8,174 nt of DNA. Origin: Chloroflexota bacterium. GTDB lineage: Bacteria; Chloroflexota; Anaerolineae; Anaerolineales; VGOW01. Position numbers and translations under genes: made by a program. How positions within the stretch are numbered: the first letter of the stretch is position 1; every line of letters begins with the position of its first letter. The stretch is taken from assembly GCA_016215145.1 (NCBI GenBank), contig JACRLA010000269.1:1-8174 (forward strand), given 5' to 3'. The notes below the pieces were generated by a model, which ran no database searches, had not been told where the DNA came from, and saw only the letters and a list, made by a program, of their open reading frames with translations. Of this stretch, positions 1 through 4,772 are shown one piece after another.

Positions 1-950
1 AACAAACCGATCATCTTATCTTCCAACGATCCACCAAGAAGATCGCGCACACGATCCACAACCAACTTGCGCTGATCATAGTTAATGTCAATCACCGCCT
101 GCAACAACTGAGGATGTTTGCCCTGCACATTTGCCATGTGCGCTAAGGCTTTAACGTCTTTGGGAAAGCATGATCCGCCCCATCCGAGTCCGGCATTCAA
201 AAAATGTTTGCCGATGCGCGGATCGTAACCCATGCCTGCCGCCACTTCTTTCACGTCCGCGCCCAAGGCTTCGCACACGTTGGCGATCTCATTGATAAAA
301 GAAATTTTTGTAGCGAGGAATGCATTCGAAGCGTATTTGATCATCTCCGCCGTGCGAAGGTCGGTGATGACGATGGGCGCGCGCAATGGCAAATGAAGGT
401 CAGCCACTTTGTTGGCGGCGTCACGATCCAACGACCCTAACACCGTGCGTCCGGGATTCGTAAAGTCAGCTAAGGCAGTGCCTTCGGCTAAAAATTCGGG
501 ACACGAAACAACAGAGAATGGAATCGGCTTCGGTTGATTCTGTTTAACAATATCCGCCACCCAATCGCCGGTGCCAACAGGAACTGTAGATTTGTTGACG
601 ATGATCAACGGCGCGGTCATCTCTTTGGCAATGGTCGTCGCCGCCTGCCGCACGTATTGCAAATCGGCTTCGCCATCCACGCCTTCGGGAGTCGCCACCG
701 CGATAAAAGCAAATTCGGCCTCCTTCAACGCTTCGGCGTAAGAGGTAGTAAAGTGCAAACGCCCGGCGTGGACGTTGCGCCGCACCATTTCTTCCAGCCC
801 CGGTTCGTAAATGGGCATCACGCCATTTTTGAGATTTTTAATTTTCTCTTCGACAATATCCAAACACGTTACGCGATTTCCTAAATCGGCGAAGCAGGTG
901 CCGGTGACCAAACCGACATAGCCCGTGCCGACCACACAGATATTTTTCAC
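1..950 (-). CDS. ugd: UDP-glucose 6-dehydrogenase, 3' end cut by window edge
   Basis: This enzyme oxidises UDP-glucose to UDP-glucuronate with two NAD+, supplying precursors for surface polysaccharide in the cytoplasm. The reading frame starts with GTG at 950-948 and stays open to base 1, giving 316 codons; the family usually has about 430-440, so roughly 115-120 C-terminal residues lie outside. Visible motifs are the Rossmann loop GTGYVGL (residues 8-14), IAVATPEG (83-90), NKSTVPVGT (119-127), PEFLAEGTALADF (151-163), the central helix KYASNAFLATKISFINE (205-221) and the catalytic-cysteine motif GGSCFPKD with Cys261. The start is fixed by an AAAGGA-type ribosome binding site about 7-8 bases upstream; the nearby ATG at about 967 runs into TAG after five codons. 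It is divergent from the copD-like gene. A perfect palindrome (970-1005) lies just upstream in its leader. The family is near certain; the exact substrate (UDP-glucose versus a related UDP-sugar) is inferred. Confidence 0.93.
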   Translation of the reverse strand, partial: MKNICVVGTGYVGLVTGTCFADLGNRVTCLDIVEEKIKNLKNGVMPIYEPGLEEMVRRNVHAGRLHFTTSYAEALKEAEFAFIAVATPEGVDGEADLQYVRQAATTIAKEMTAPLIIVNKSTVPVGTGDWVADIVKQNQPKPIPFSVVSCPEFLAEGTALADFTNPGRTVLGSLDRDAANKVADLHLPLRAPIVITDLRTAEMIKYASNAFLATKISFINEIANVCEALGADVKEVAAGMGYDPRIGKHFLNAGLGWGGSCFPKDVKALAHMANVQGKHPQLLQAVIDINYDQRKLVVDRVRDLLGGSLEDKMIGL

Positions 951-969
951 TACAGTATTCCTTTCATGT

Positions 970-1005
970 AAGGTGACAGTCACTTTAAGAAGTGACTGTC
1001 ACCTT
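970..1005. repeat. Perfect 16-bp inverted repeat with 4-base loop
   Basis: The arms 970-985 and 990-1005 (AAGGTGACAGTCACTT and its exact complement) surround the loop TAAG. The element sits 20 bases upstream of the ugd GTG and outside its ribosome binding site. Each arm also contains the inner near-palindrome GTGACAGTCAC. There is no T-run of terminator type. It could be a dispersed REP-like palindrome of the kind mobilised by REP-associated transposases, or an operator for ugd. The sequence alone does not decide between these. Confidence 0.85.
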
Positions 1006-1088
1006 TAAATTCTCACGAGCGATCATACCACCGATCTATCATCCTCAATCTCACCTCTCGCGCTATAATCGTAACCACTTAGCCAACT

Positions 1089-1171
1089 CGTCATTGCGAG
1101 CGCACTTTGCGAAGCAATCTCGGTCATGCTTGGAGATTGCTTCGTCGCAAAGAACGCTCCTCGCAATGACG
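1089..1171. repeat. REP-like long imperfect hairpin element
   Basis: The outer arms CGTCATTGCGAG (1089-1100) and CTCGCAATGACG (1160-1171) are perfect complements. The inner arms CGAAGCAATCTC (1110-1121) and GAGATTGCTTCG (1133-1144) are too. Between them GAGCG/CGCTC and CTTTGCG/CGCAAAG can also pair with small bulges, so the whole unit folds into one long stem with an 11-base apical loop. The wording GTCATTGCGAG...GAAGCAATCTC is a dispersed intergenic repeat known from several bacterial groups. It lies between the TATAAT-like box at 1064-1069 and the copD-like gene, so it may have inserted into that gene's upstream region. Confidence 0.85.
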
Positions 1172-1184
1172 CTGAGCAGTTACT

Positions 1185-1190
1185 CATAAT
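1185..1190 (+). promoter_or_regulatory. Candidate -10 box, probable leaderless start of copD-like gene
   Basis: CATAAT ends six bases before the ATG at 1197. That spacing would place the transcription start on or next to the start codon, and no purine-rich Shine-Dalgarno sequence is present. No recognisable -35 lies 16-18 bases upstream, where the REP-like hairpin is found. The consensus TATAAT at 1064-1069 is an alternative promoter that would give a long structured leader. Confidence 0.4.
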
Positions 1191-1196
1191 CGCACT

Positions 1197-1679
1197 ATGC
1201 CTGATCTACTCATTGTGATCTCTTACTTCCTTCATCTGATCGCCACTGTGATCTGGCTCGGCGGGATGATGATGAACGCCCTGCTGATCTACCCACGATT
1301 CAAAGGGGATGCCGCCATCGGCGACATGAACCGCCGTACCCAGCCCATTGCCATGATCGCTATGGCAGCATTGTGGTTCAGCGGGCTCAATCAAATGGCG
1401 ATCAACCCCAACTACAAAGGCTTCATCACCATCAGCAACGTCTGGTCGTTGGCAATTTTGAGCAAGCACATTATTGTGATTGTGATGATGGCTATCAGCG
1501 CGTATTCGCTATGGGTTGTCGCGCCCGAACTGAAACGATTAAGTTTATTGCAGGCAAAAGGGAAATTAAACGGAGACCGCATCCCCGTATTGCTCGCGCG
1601 CGAATCGCGCTTAAATCAATTTAATCTAGCTTGTGGCATCATCGTATTGTTTCTAACAGCAGTAGCGCGATCCGCATAA
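1197..1679 (+). CDS. CopD-like four-helix membrane protein
   Basis: The 160-residue protein has four predicted membrane segments, at about 4-32, 50-70, 82-108 and 142-158. The first helix carries HLIATVIWLGG (His13, then the IWLGG signature) and the third carries His91 in SKHIIVIVMM. The last part, RESRLNQFNLACGIIVLF, with a conserved-looking Arg before the final helix, also fits small CopD-family proteins of about 150 residues. Paired helix histidines in this group are thought to bind haem or copper, but no substrate can be assigned here. No signal peptide separate from helix 1 is seen. The ATG follows a -10-like box by six bases with no ribosome binding site. The TAA stop lies at the start of the repeat block before the HD-domain gene, 51 bases upstream of that gene's ATG. 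Family membership is likely; function is unknown. Confidence 0.75.
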   Translation: MPDLLIVISYFLHLIATVIWLGGMMMNALLIYPRFKGDAAIGDMNRRTQPIAMIAMAALWFSGLNQMAINPNYKGFITISNVWSLAILSKHIIVIVMMAISAYSLWVVAPELKRLSLLQAKGKLNGDRIPVLLARESRLNQFNLACGIIVLFLTAVARSA

Positions 1680-1719
1680 TACGCAATGCGGAATACGTAT
1701 TACGTATTGCGTATTCCGT
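1680..1719. repeat. Degenerate word repeat (TACGCAAT / CGTATTGCGTATTCCGT)
   Basis: The gap between the copD-like and HD-domain genes is made of overlapping variants of GTATTACGTATTGCGTATTCC. It contains a perfect 9-bp inverted repeat, CGGAATACG (1689-1697) and CGTATTCCG (1710-1718), with a 12-base loop. The 17 bases at 1703-1719 recur exactly, as the reverse complement, at 7355-7371 in the panC-coaX gap. The block ends just before the AGGAGA ribosome binding site of the HD-domain gene. Confidence 0.85.
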
Positions 1720-1730
1720 CAGGAGATCAC

Positions 1731-2636
1731 ATGCCTCTCACCCAACATCCTCAACGAGTTTTTCGCAATCGTGGAGTAGAGATCACACTCGACAACAATT
1801 ACACCGACTTAGAAGAGCGCACGCTGGCGGCGATTGAGCCGTTGTGGAAGCGTTACCCGCGCGCGGCGACGATGTGGGAACTGTTGACGAGTGATGCCGA
1901 AGTGCGCGCCAATTGGGACATGGCAGATTATTTAACCGTGACGAAGTTAAATTACAACGATCACGGTGAGGCGCACGCCCGCATTGTGGCAGCGAATGGC
2001 GTTTTGATTTTCGATCTGCTGCGCGAGGCGCGCATTGCGCCCGATGTAGCGCGAAGCGGCGCGGGCGACGAGGGCGATGCCTGCGCGGTGATCGTCGCCG
2101 CCTGTTTGCTGCACGACATCGGCAATCAGGTGCATCGTCAGAATCACGAAATGGTCGGGGCGATGATCGCCCTGCCGATTCTGGATCGTCTGATGCCGCA
2201 AATTTATCCGGACGTGGAACGGCGTATCGAACTGCGGGCGTTTATTTTGCACGCCATTCACTCACACGATCTCAACCCGATGCCGCTCACGTTTGAAGCG
2301 GCGCTGGTCTCGCTCGCCGACGGAACGGACATCACCAAAGGTCGCGGACGCACGGCGTTTGACTTGGGCAAAGTAGATATTCATTCGGTGTCGGCGTTGG
2401 CGATTGACGACGTGAAAATTGCTAAAGGCGAAAAACATGCGGTGGAGATCACGGTGACGTTGAATAATTCGGCGGGCATTTTTCAGATTGAAGACACGCT
2501 GGCGAAACGTTTGCGCGGGAGTCCGCTGGCGAGTTATGTGAACATCGTTGTATTCTCGAAGCCAGAGGGGACGAAGACGGATATGAGGATTATTGAGAGG
2601 CTTTCACTGGAAAATGGATCGTTTAAAGTGGAGTGA
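1731..2636 (+). CDS. HD-domain metal-dependent phosphohydrolase
   Basis: The 301-residue protein has the metal-binding pattern of the HD superfamily: candidate first histidine in NDHGEAH (His78/His82), the HD doublet in LLHDIGNQVHR (His128-Asp129), further histidines at 135, 139, 174, 177 and 179, and a late aspartate in LADGTD (Asp197/Asp200). The HD core spans about 65-205. A C-terminal part (about 235-301), VEITVTLNN...FQIEDTLAKRL, looks like a separate alpha/beta module. The layout resembles a conserved bacterial and archaeal group of stand-alone HD hydrolases; the substrate (nucleotide, cyclic nucleotide or other phosphoester) is unknown. The start at 1731 is chosen because AGGAGA lies five bases upstream. 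An earlier in-frame ATG at 1686 would only translate the repeat block. The TGA stop overlaps the start of the GGTGAA repeat. The motifs are clear; the biological role is not. Confidence 0.85.
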   Translation: MPLTQHPQRVFRNRGVEITLDNNYTDLEERTLAAIEPLWKRYPRAATMWELLTSDAEVRANWDMADYLTVTKLNYNDHGEAHARIVAANGVLIFDLLREARIAPDVARSGAGDEGDACAVIVAACLLHDIGNQVHRQNHEMVGAMIALPILDRLMPQIYPDVERRIELRAFILHAIHSHDLNPMPLTFEAALVSLADGTDITKGRGRTAFDLGKVDIHSVSALAIDDVKIAKGEKHAVEITVTLNNSAGIFQIEDTLAKRLRGSPLASYVNIVVFSKPEGTKTDMRIIERLSLENGSFKVE

Positions 2637-2692
2637 AAAGGTGAAGGGGATAAATGCAGCGTGAGTGAAGAGGTGAAAAGGTGAAGAGGTGA
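2634..2692. repeat. GGTGAA-type repeat, left arm
   Basis: Starting in the stop codon of the HD-domain gene, this stretch repeats TGAAAAGGTGAA and GAAGAGGTGA units with a short interruption near 2648-2664. The segment 2665-2685 is the exact reverse complement of 3164-3184 on the other side of the four-helix-bundle gene, 21 bases. Because the units are low in complexity, the exact register of the match is partly arbitrary. Confidence 0.85.
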
Positions 2693-2738
2693 GTTTCCGC
2701 CTCATATTTCTATAGTGACAAAAGAAAGGGAAGTCAAA

Positions 2739-3149
2739 ATGGCACAAAAAATTACAACACATCGTGATTTACGGGTTTATCAAAAAGCATTTGATAGCGC
2801 AATGAAAATTTTTGAATTGTCAAAATCGTTTCCCTCTGAAGAAAAATATTCGCTCACCGATCAGATGCGCCGCTCATCGCGTTCCGTCTGCGCCAATCTT
2901 GCCGAAGCGTGGCGCAAGCGACGTTACGAGGCGCACTTCATGAGCAAAATTTCTGACGCCGAATCGGAAGCAGCAGAGACGCAAGTTTGGATCGAGTTCG
3001 CGGTTCAATGTAAATACTTTAAACGCGAAGAGGCGCGCGCGCTCTACAAAGCTTATAATGAGATTCTTGCTACGCTGGTCGGCATGATCACGCATCCTGA
3101 AACATGGGTTTTCCCTGAACCGCCCGCCAAAAGATCATCTCGCCGATAA
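2739..3149 (+). CDS. Four-helix-bundle protein, TIGR02436 (S23 / 23S rRNA intervening-sequence) family
   Basis: The 136-residue protein matches the family throughout: an N-terminal HRDLRVYQKAFD, then SLTDQMRRSSRSVCANLAEAW (about 49-69), the basic RKRRYEAHFMSKISDAESEA, and a final long helix YNEILATLVGMI. It is almost wholly helical, with no signal peptide or membrane segment. Family members were first found encoded inside 23S rRNA intervening sequences, and related folds occur as accessory proteins of diversity-generating retroelements. The biochemical role of free-standing members is unknown. Start: ATG at 2739, preceded by GAAAGGGAA; a GTG at 2715 would add eight residues with no better signal. 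The gene is flanked by inverted GGTGAA repeat arms (2634-2692 and 3160-3190) and has an AT-richer 5' end, consistent with an inserted cassette. No reverse transcriptase or rRNA is present. Family assignment is confident. Confidence 0.92.
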   Translation: MAQKITTHRDLRVYQKAFDSAMKIFELSKSFPSEEKYSLTDQMRRSSRSVCANLAEAWRKRRYEAHFMSKISDAESEAAETQVWIEFAVQCKYFKREEARALYKAYNEILATLVGMITHPETWVFPEPPAKRSSRR

Positions 3150-3159
3150 CCAACGATCA

Positions 3160-3190
3160 CCCGTTCACCTTTTCACCTCTTCACCTTTTC
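3160..3190. repeat. TTCACC-type repeat, right arm
   Basis: This is a run of TTCACCTTTTCACCTCTTCACC units, opposite in orientation to the block at 2634-2692. The 21 bases 3164-3184 are the exact reverse complement of 2665-2685. It begins about ten bases after the four-helix-bundle stop and ends directly against the rnz ATG at 3191, so it forms the whole region immediately upstream of that start. Confidence 0.85.
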
Positions 3191-4180
3191 ATGTTTGAAA
3201 TCCTCTTCCTCGGCACCTCCGCTTCCGCCCCCTCCGTCCATCGCGGGCTCTCGGCTCAGATCGTTCTGCACAACGAGCATCGCTTTCTCATTGATTGCGG
3301 CGAAGGCACACAGCGGCAAATTTTGCAAAGCGGCATCGGGTTCAAACGGCTCAACCGCATTTTGATCACGCATGCCCATCTCGATCATATTTTGGGATTG
3401 GCGGGTCTCATCTCCACCTTCACCCGCTGGGAAGCGATTGACTTCATCGAAATCTACGCGGGCAAGAACGCGCTGGAACGCATTCACGATCTGGTTTATG
3501 GCATTGTCCTGCGCGGGGCGAAGCCGCCCATGCCGATCCGTTTCATCCCGATCCAAGCGGGCAAGTTGTTCGACGAAAAAGATTTTACGGTAACGGCCTT
3601 TCCGGTTCAACATCGCGGCGCGGATTGTTTTGGATTCGCCTTTGAAGAAAAATCGCGGCGACCTTTTTTAAATGAAAAAGCGGATGCGCTCGGCGTGCCC
3701 TTTGGTCCCGAGCGAAGCAAACTCGTCAAAGGGGAAGCCGTCACGCTGACGAATGGCACGGTGATCACGCCCGAACAAGTGTTAGGCGAGATTCAGATCG
3801 GCACCAAGTTTGTTTTCATCGGCGACGCCGGACGCACGAATGATCTGGTAGATATGTGTCGCGACGCCGATGGTCTGGTGATCGAATCCACTTACATTGA
3901 GGAAGAAGCGGACATCGCCAAACAATTTGGGCATCTCACCGCCAAGCAGGCGGCGACTCTGGCGCGTGATGCCGGAGTGAAAAACCTTTTGCTCACTCAC
4001 CTCTCGCGCCGATACCGCGAGCGCAACGTACGCGACGAAGCCCGAACCGTTTTCCCGAACAGCACCGTCGCCCGAGATTTCGATTTCTTTCAGATCACCC
4101 GCGGCAAAGTGGAACGACGCCAAGATAAAGTCTTCGAGGAAGAAAACGATCAGGCGGAAGCAATTCGCCAAATCGAATAA
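3191..4180 (+). CDS. rnz: Ribonuclease Z (tRNA 3'-processing endonuclease)
   Basis: This metallo-beta-lactamase-fold enzyme cleaves the 3' trailer from tRNA precursors in the cytoplasm. The 329-residue protein opens FLGTSASAPS and has DCGEGTQRQIL (35-45), the zinc motif HAHLDH (His61, His63, Asp65, His66), His141, the metal-bridging Asp212 in GDAGRT (the family usually has GDT), the EST...GHLTA segment (Glu232, His248) and His270 in LTHLSRRY (usually LTH(F/I)SSRY). All zinc ligands are present. Its length is close to the short ElaC-type RNase Z (about 305-320), with an extra charged tail after about 308. The start is the only sensible one because the conserved first strand begins at residue 2, but it lacks a Shine-Dalgarno site and follows the repeat arm directly. 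The last six codons lie in the tandem duplication that continues into the response-regulator gene. Assignment is firm; arylsulfatase-type relatives are less likely given the tRNase signature. Confidence 0.92.
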   Translation: MFEILFLGTSASAPSVHRGLSAQIVLHNEHRFLIDCGEGTQRQILQSGIGFKRLNRILITHAHLDHILGLAGLISTFTRWEAIDFIEIYAGKNALERIHDLVYGIVLRGAKPPMPIRFIPIQAGKLFDEKDFTVTAFPVQHRGADCFGFAFEEKSRRPFLNEKADALGVPFGPERSKLVKGEAVTLTNGTVITPEQVLGEIQIGTKFVFIGDAGRTNDLVDMCRDADGLVIESTYIEEEADIAKQFGHLTAKQAATLARDAGVKNLLLTHLSRRYRERNVRDEARTVFPNSTVARDFDFFQITRGKVERRQDKVFEEENDQAEAIRQIE

Positions 4181-4186
4181 TCGCGT

Positions 4187-4192
4187 TATAAT
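4187..4192 (+). promoter_or_regulatory. Upstream copy of response-regulator promoter (-10)
   Basis: A consensus TATAAT lies eight bases before the first-copy ATG at 4201. A weak TTCGCC (4164-4169) sits 17 bases upstream as a possible -35, inside the end of rnz. No Shine-Dalgarno sequence separates the box from the ATG, so a leaderless or near-leaderless transcript is likely. Confidence 0.6.
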
Positions 4193-4200
4193 CAGCAACT

Positions 4201-4299
4201 ATGAGCGACACAGACGTTAAAAGTAATCCCAAAATTTTGGTCGTAGATGATAACGAAGACGTGCTTGACAATTCGCCAAATCGAATAATCGCGTTATAA
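4201..4299 (+). pseudogene. Aborted duplicate 5' end of the response regulator (32 codons)
   Basis: The first copy of the duplicated segment begins with the same ATG and reads the first 22 codons of the response regulator (through KILVVDDNEDVL). It then crosses the duplication junction into the rnz-end sequence, adding ten unrelated codons (DNSPNRIIAL) before TAA. That stop is formed by bases 4297-4299, inside the second TATAAT box. The product would be one beta-strand and the first acidic pocket without a phosphorylation site, so it should not be functional, although it could be translated. Confidence 0.75.
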
Positions 4300-4300
4300 T
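4295..4300 (+). promoter_or_regulatory. Downstream copy of response-regulator promoter (-10)
   Basis: This TATAAT precedes the real ATG at 4309 by eight bases and has the same weak TTCGCC 17 bases upstream (4272-4277). The duplication junction also creates a consensus TTGACA at 4265-4270, but it is 24 bases from this -10 and so not at working spacing. The gene therefore now carries two identical core promoters in tandem. Confidence 0.6.
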
Positions 4301-4308
4301 CAGCAACT

Positions 4309-4722
4309 ATGAGCGACACAGACGTTAAAAGTAATCCCAAAATTTTGGTCGTAGATGATAACGAAGACGTGCTTGCCATCCTCCGCAAACGTTTGGGGGT
4401 GGCGAACTACGAAGTGCTTACCGCCAATAATGCCGCCGTTGCTATGGCGATGCTGCTCGACGAGAGTCAAGCGCCGAATGTTGTGGTGTTGGATATTATG
4501 ATGCCGGGTATCTCAGGTTACGATGTGCTGGATCTGATCCAAAAGAAAGTCAAAAATCCGCCGCCGGTGATTGTGTATAGCGCCTACGAAGATATTGACG
4601 AGCGTGTTGCCGGTAAGGAAGCGTTGGTGTACGGCTATGTGGTTAAAGGCAATACAGGAAGTCTGCTGATTGAAACGATTGGCAAAGCGCTTGGATCCGT
4701 CGGGCGCAAGATAAAGACCTAA
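4309..4722 (+). CDS. Stand-alone receiver-domain response regulator
   Basis: The 137-residue protein is a single CheY-like receiver domain with no output domain. It has the acidic pocket Asp16-Asp17 in VVDDNEDVL, the phospho-acceptor Asp62 in VVVLDIMMPG, the switch Ser91 in VIVYSAYE (Ser in place of the common Thr) and the conserved Lys113 in GYVVKG. The final helix (about 117-130) is followed by a short basic tail. Such proteins take a phosphoryl group from a histidine kinase and act through protein contact or as phosphorelay intermediates; no kinase gene is in the window, so its partner is unknown. The ATG at 4309 is chosen because the upstream duplicate ATG at 4201 ends in a stop. There is no ribosome binding site and a TATAAT eight bases before the ATG. 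It is followed by a strong hairpin facing coaBC. Confidence 0.92.
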   Translation: MSDTDVKSNPKILVVDDNEDVLAILRKRLGVANYEVLTANNAAVAMAMLLDESQAPNVVVLDIMMPGISGYDVLDLIQKKVKNPPPVIVYSAYEDIDERVAGKEALVYGYVVKGNTGSLLIETIGKALGSVGRKIKT

Positions 4723-4732
4723 ACGTTAAACA

Positions 4733-4765
4733 AGAAACCCGCTTTCTTGAAGAAAGCGGGTTTCT
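4733..4765. terminator. Bidirectional intrinsic terminator between convergent genes
   Basis: A near-perfect 15-bp stem (AGAAACCCGCTTTCT at 4733-4747, its complement at 4751-4765) has a three-base loop. It lies between the end of the response regulator (4722) and the end of coaBC (4773). Moderately T-rich sequence follows on both strands (TTTCTGCTTT on plus, TTTCTTGTTT on minus), so it can serve both genes. Confidence 0.9.
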
Positions 4766-4772
4766 GCTTTAA

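Larger units (their letters stand above)
951..1196. other. Divergent intergenic region, ugd / copD-like
   Basis: This 246-base gap separates the divergently transcribed ugd and copD-like genes. It holds the palindrome at 970-1005, the REP-like hairpin at 1089-1171, and candidate -10 boxes facing right at 1064-1069 (TATAAT) and 1185-1190 (CATAAT). Facing left, a weak TTGAGG (1048-1043) and TATGAT (1027-1022) pair has only 15-base spacing. None of these boxes has a convincing -35 partner. No small gene was identified; the reading frame opening at 992 runs through the hairpin and looks spurious. Confidence 0.6.
4161..4375. repeat. Perfect tandem duplication, 107-base copies at a 108-base period
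   Basis: Bases 4161-4267 and 4269-4375 are identical, separated by a single A at 4268. Each copy holds the end of rnz from CAATTCGCC, the TATAAT box, the ATG and the first 22 codons of the response regulator. Outside the copies identity stops at once: 4160 is G against A at 4268, and 4376 is C against A at 4268. The lack of any mismatch implies a very recent duplication or an assembly or sequencing artefact. Confidence 0.97.

Noticed and set aside
204..884. Plus-strand open frames opposite ugd
   Set aside because: They are antisense shadows; the minus-strand frame encodes a complete set of dehydrogenase motifs.
992..1189. 65-codon open frame in the ugd-copD gap
   Set aside because: It runs through the palindrome and the REP-like hairpin, has no ribosome binding site and no protein-like composition.
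1680..1719. Intrinsic terminator of the copD-like gene
   Set aside because: The 9-bp inverted repeat has a 12-base loop and no following T-run; it is better explained as part of the word repeat.
1686..1730. Upstream ATG extending the HD-domain protein by 15 residues
   Set aside because: The extension (MRNTYYVLRIPSGDH) only translates the word repeat, and AGGAGA sits correctly before the ATG at 1731.
2715..2738. GTG start for the four-helix-bundle gene
   Set aside because: The ATG at 2739 has the better ribosome binding site and matches the family N-terminus.
2739..3149. Part of a diversity-generating retroelement (Avd)
   Set aside because: No reverse transcriptase, template repeat or variable repeat is visible nearby, and the sequence fits the generic TIGR02436 family.
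4265..4270. Consensus TTGACA as the -35 of the downstream promoter
   Set aside because: It is 24 bases from the TATAAT at 4295, beyond the workable spacing, and arises only at the duplication junction.
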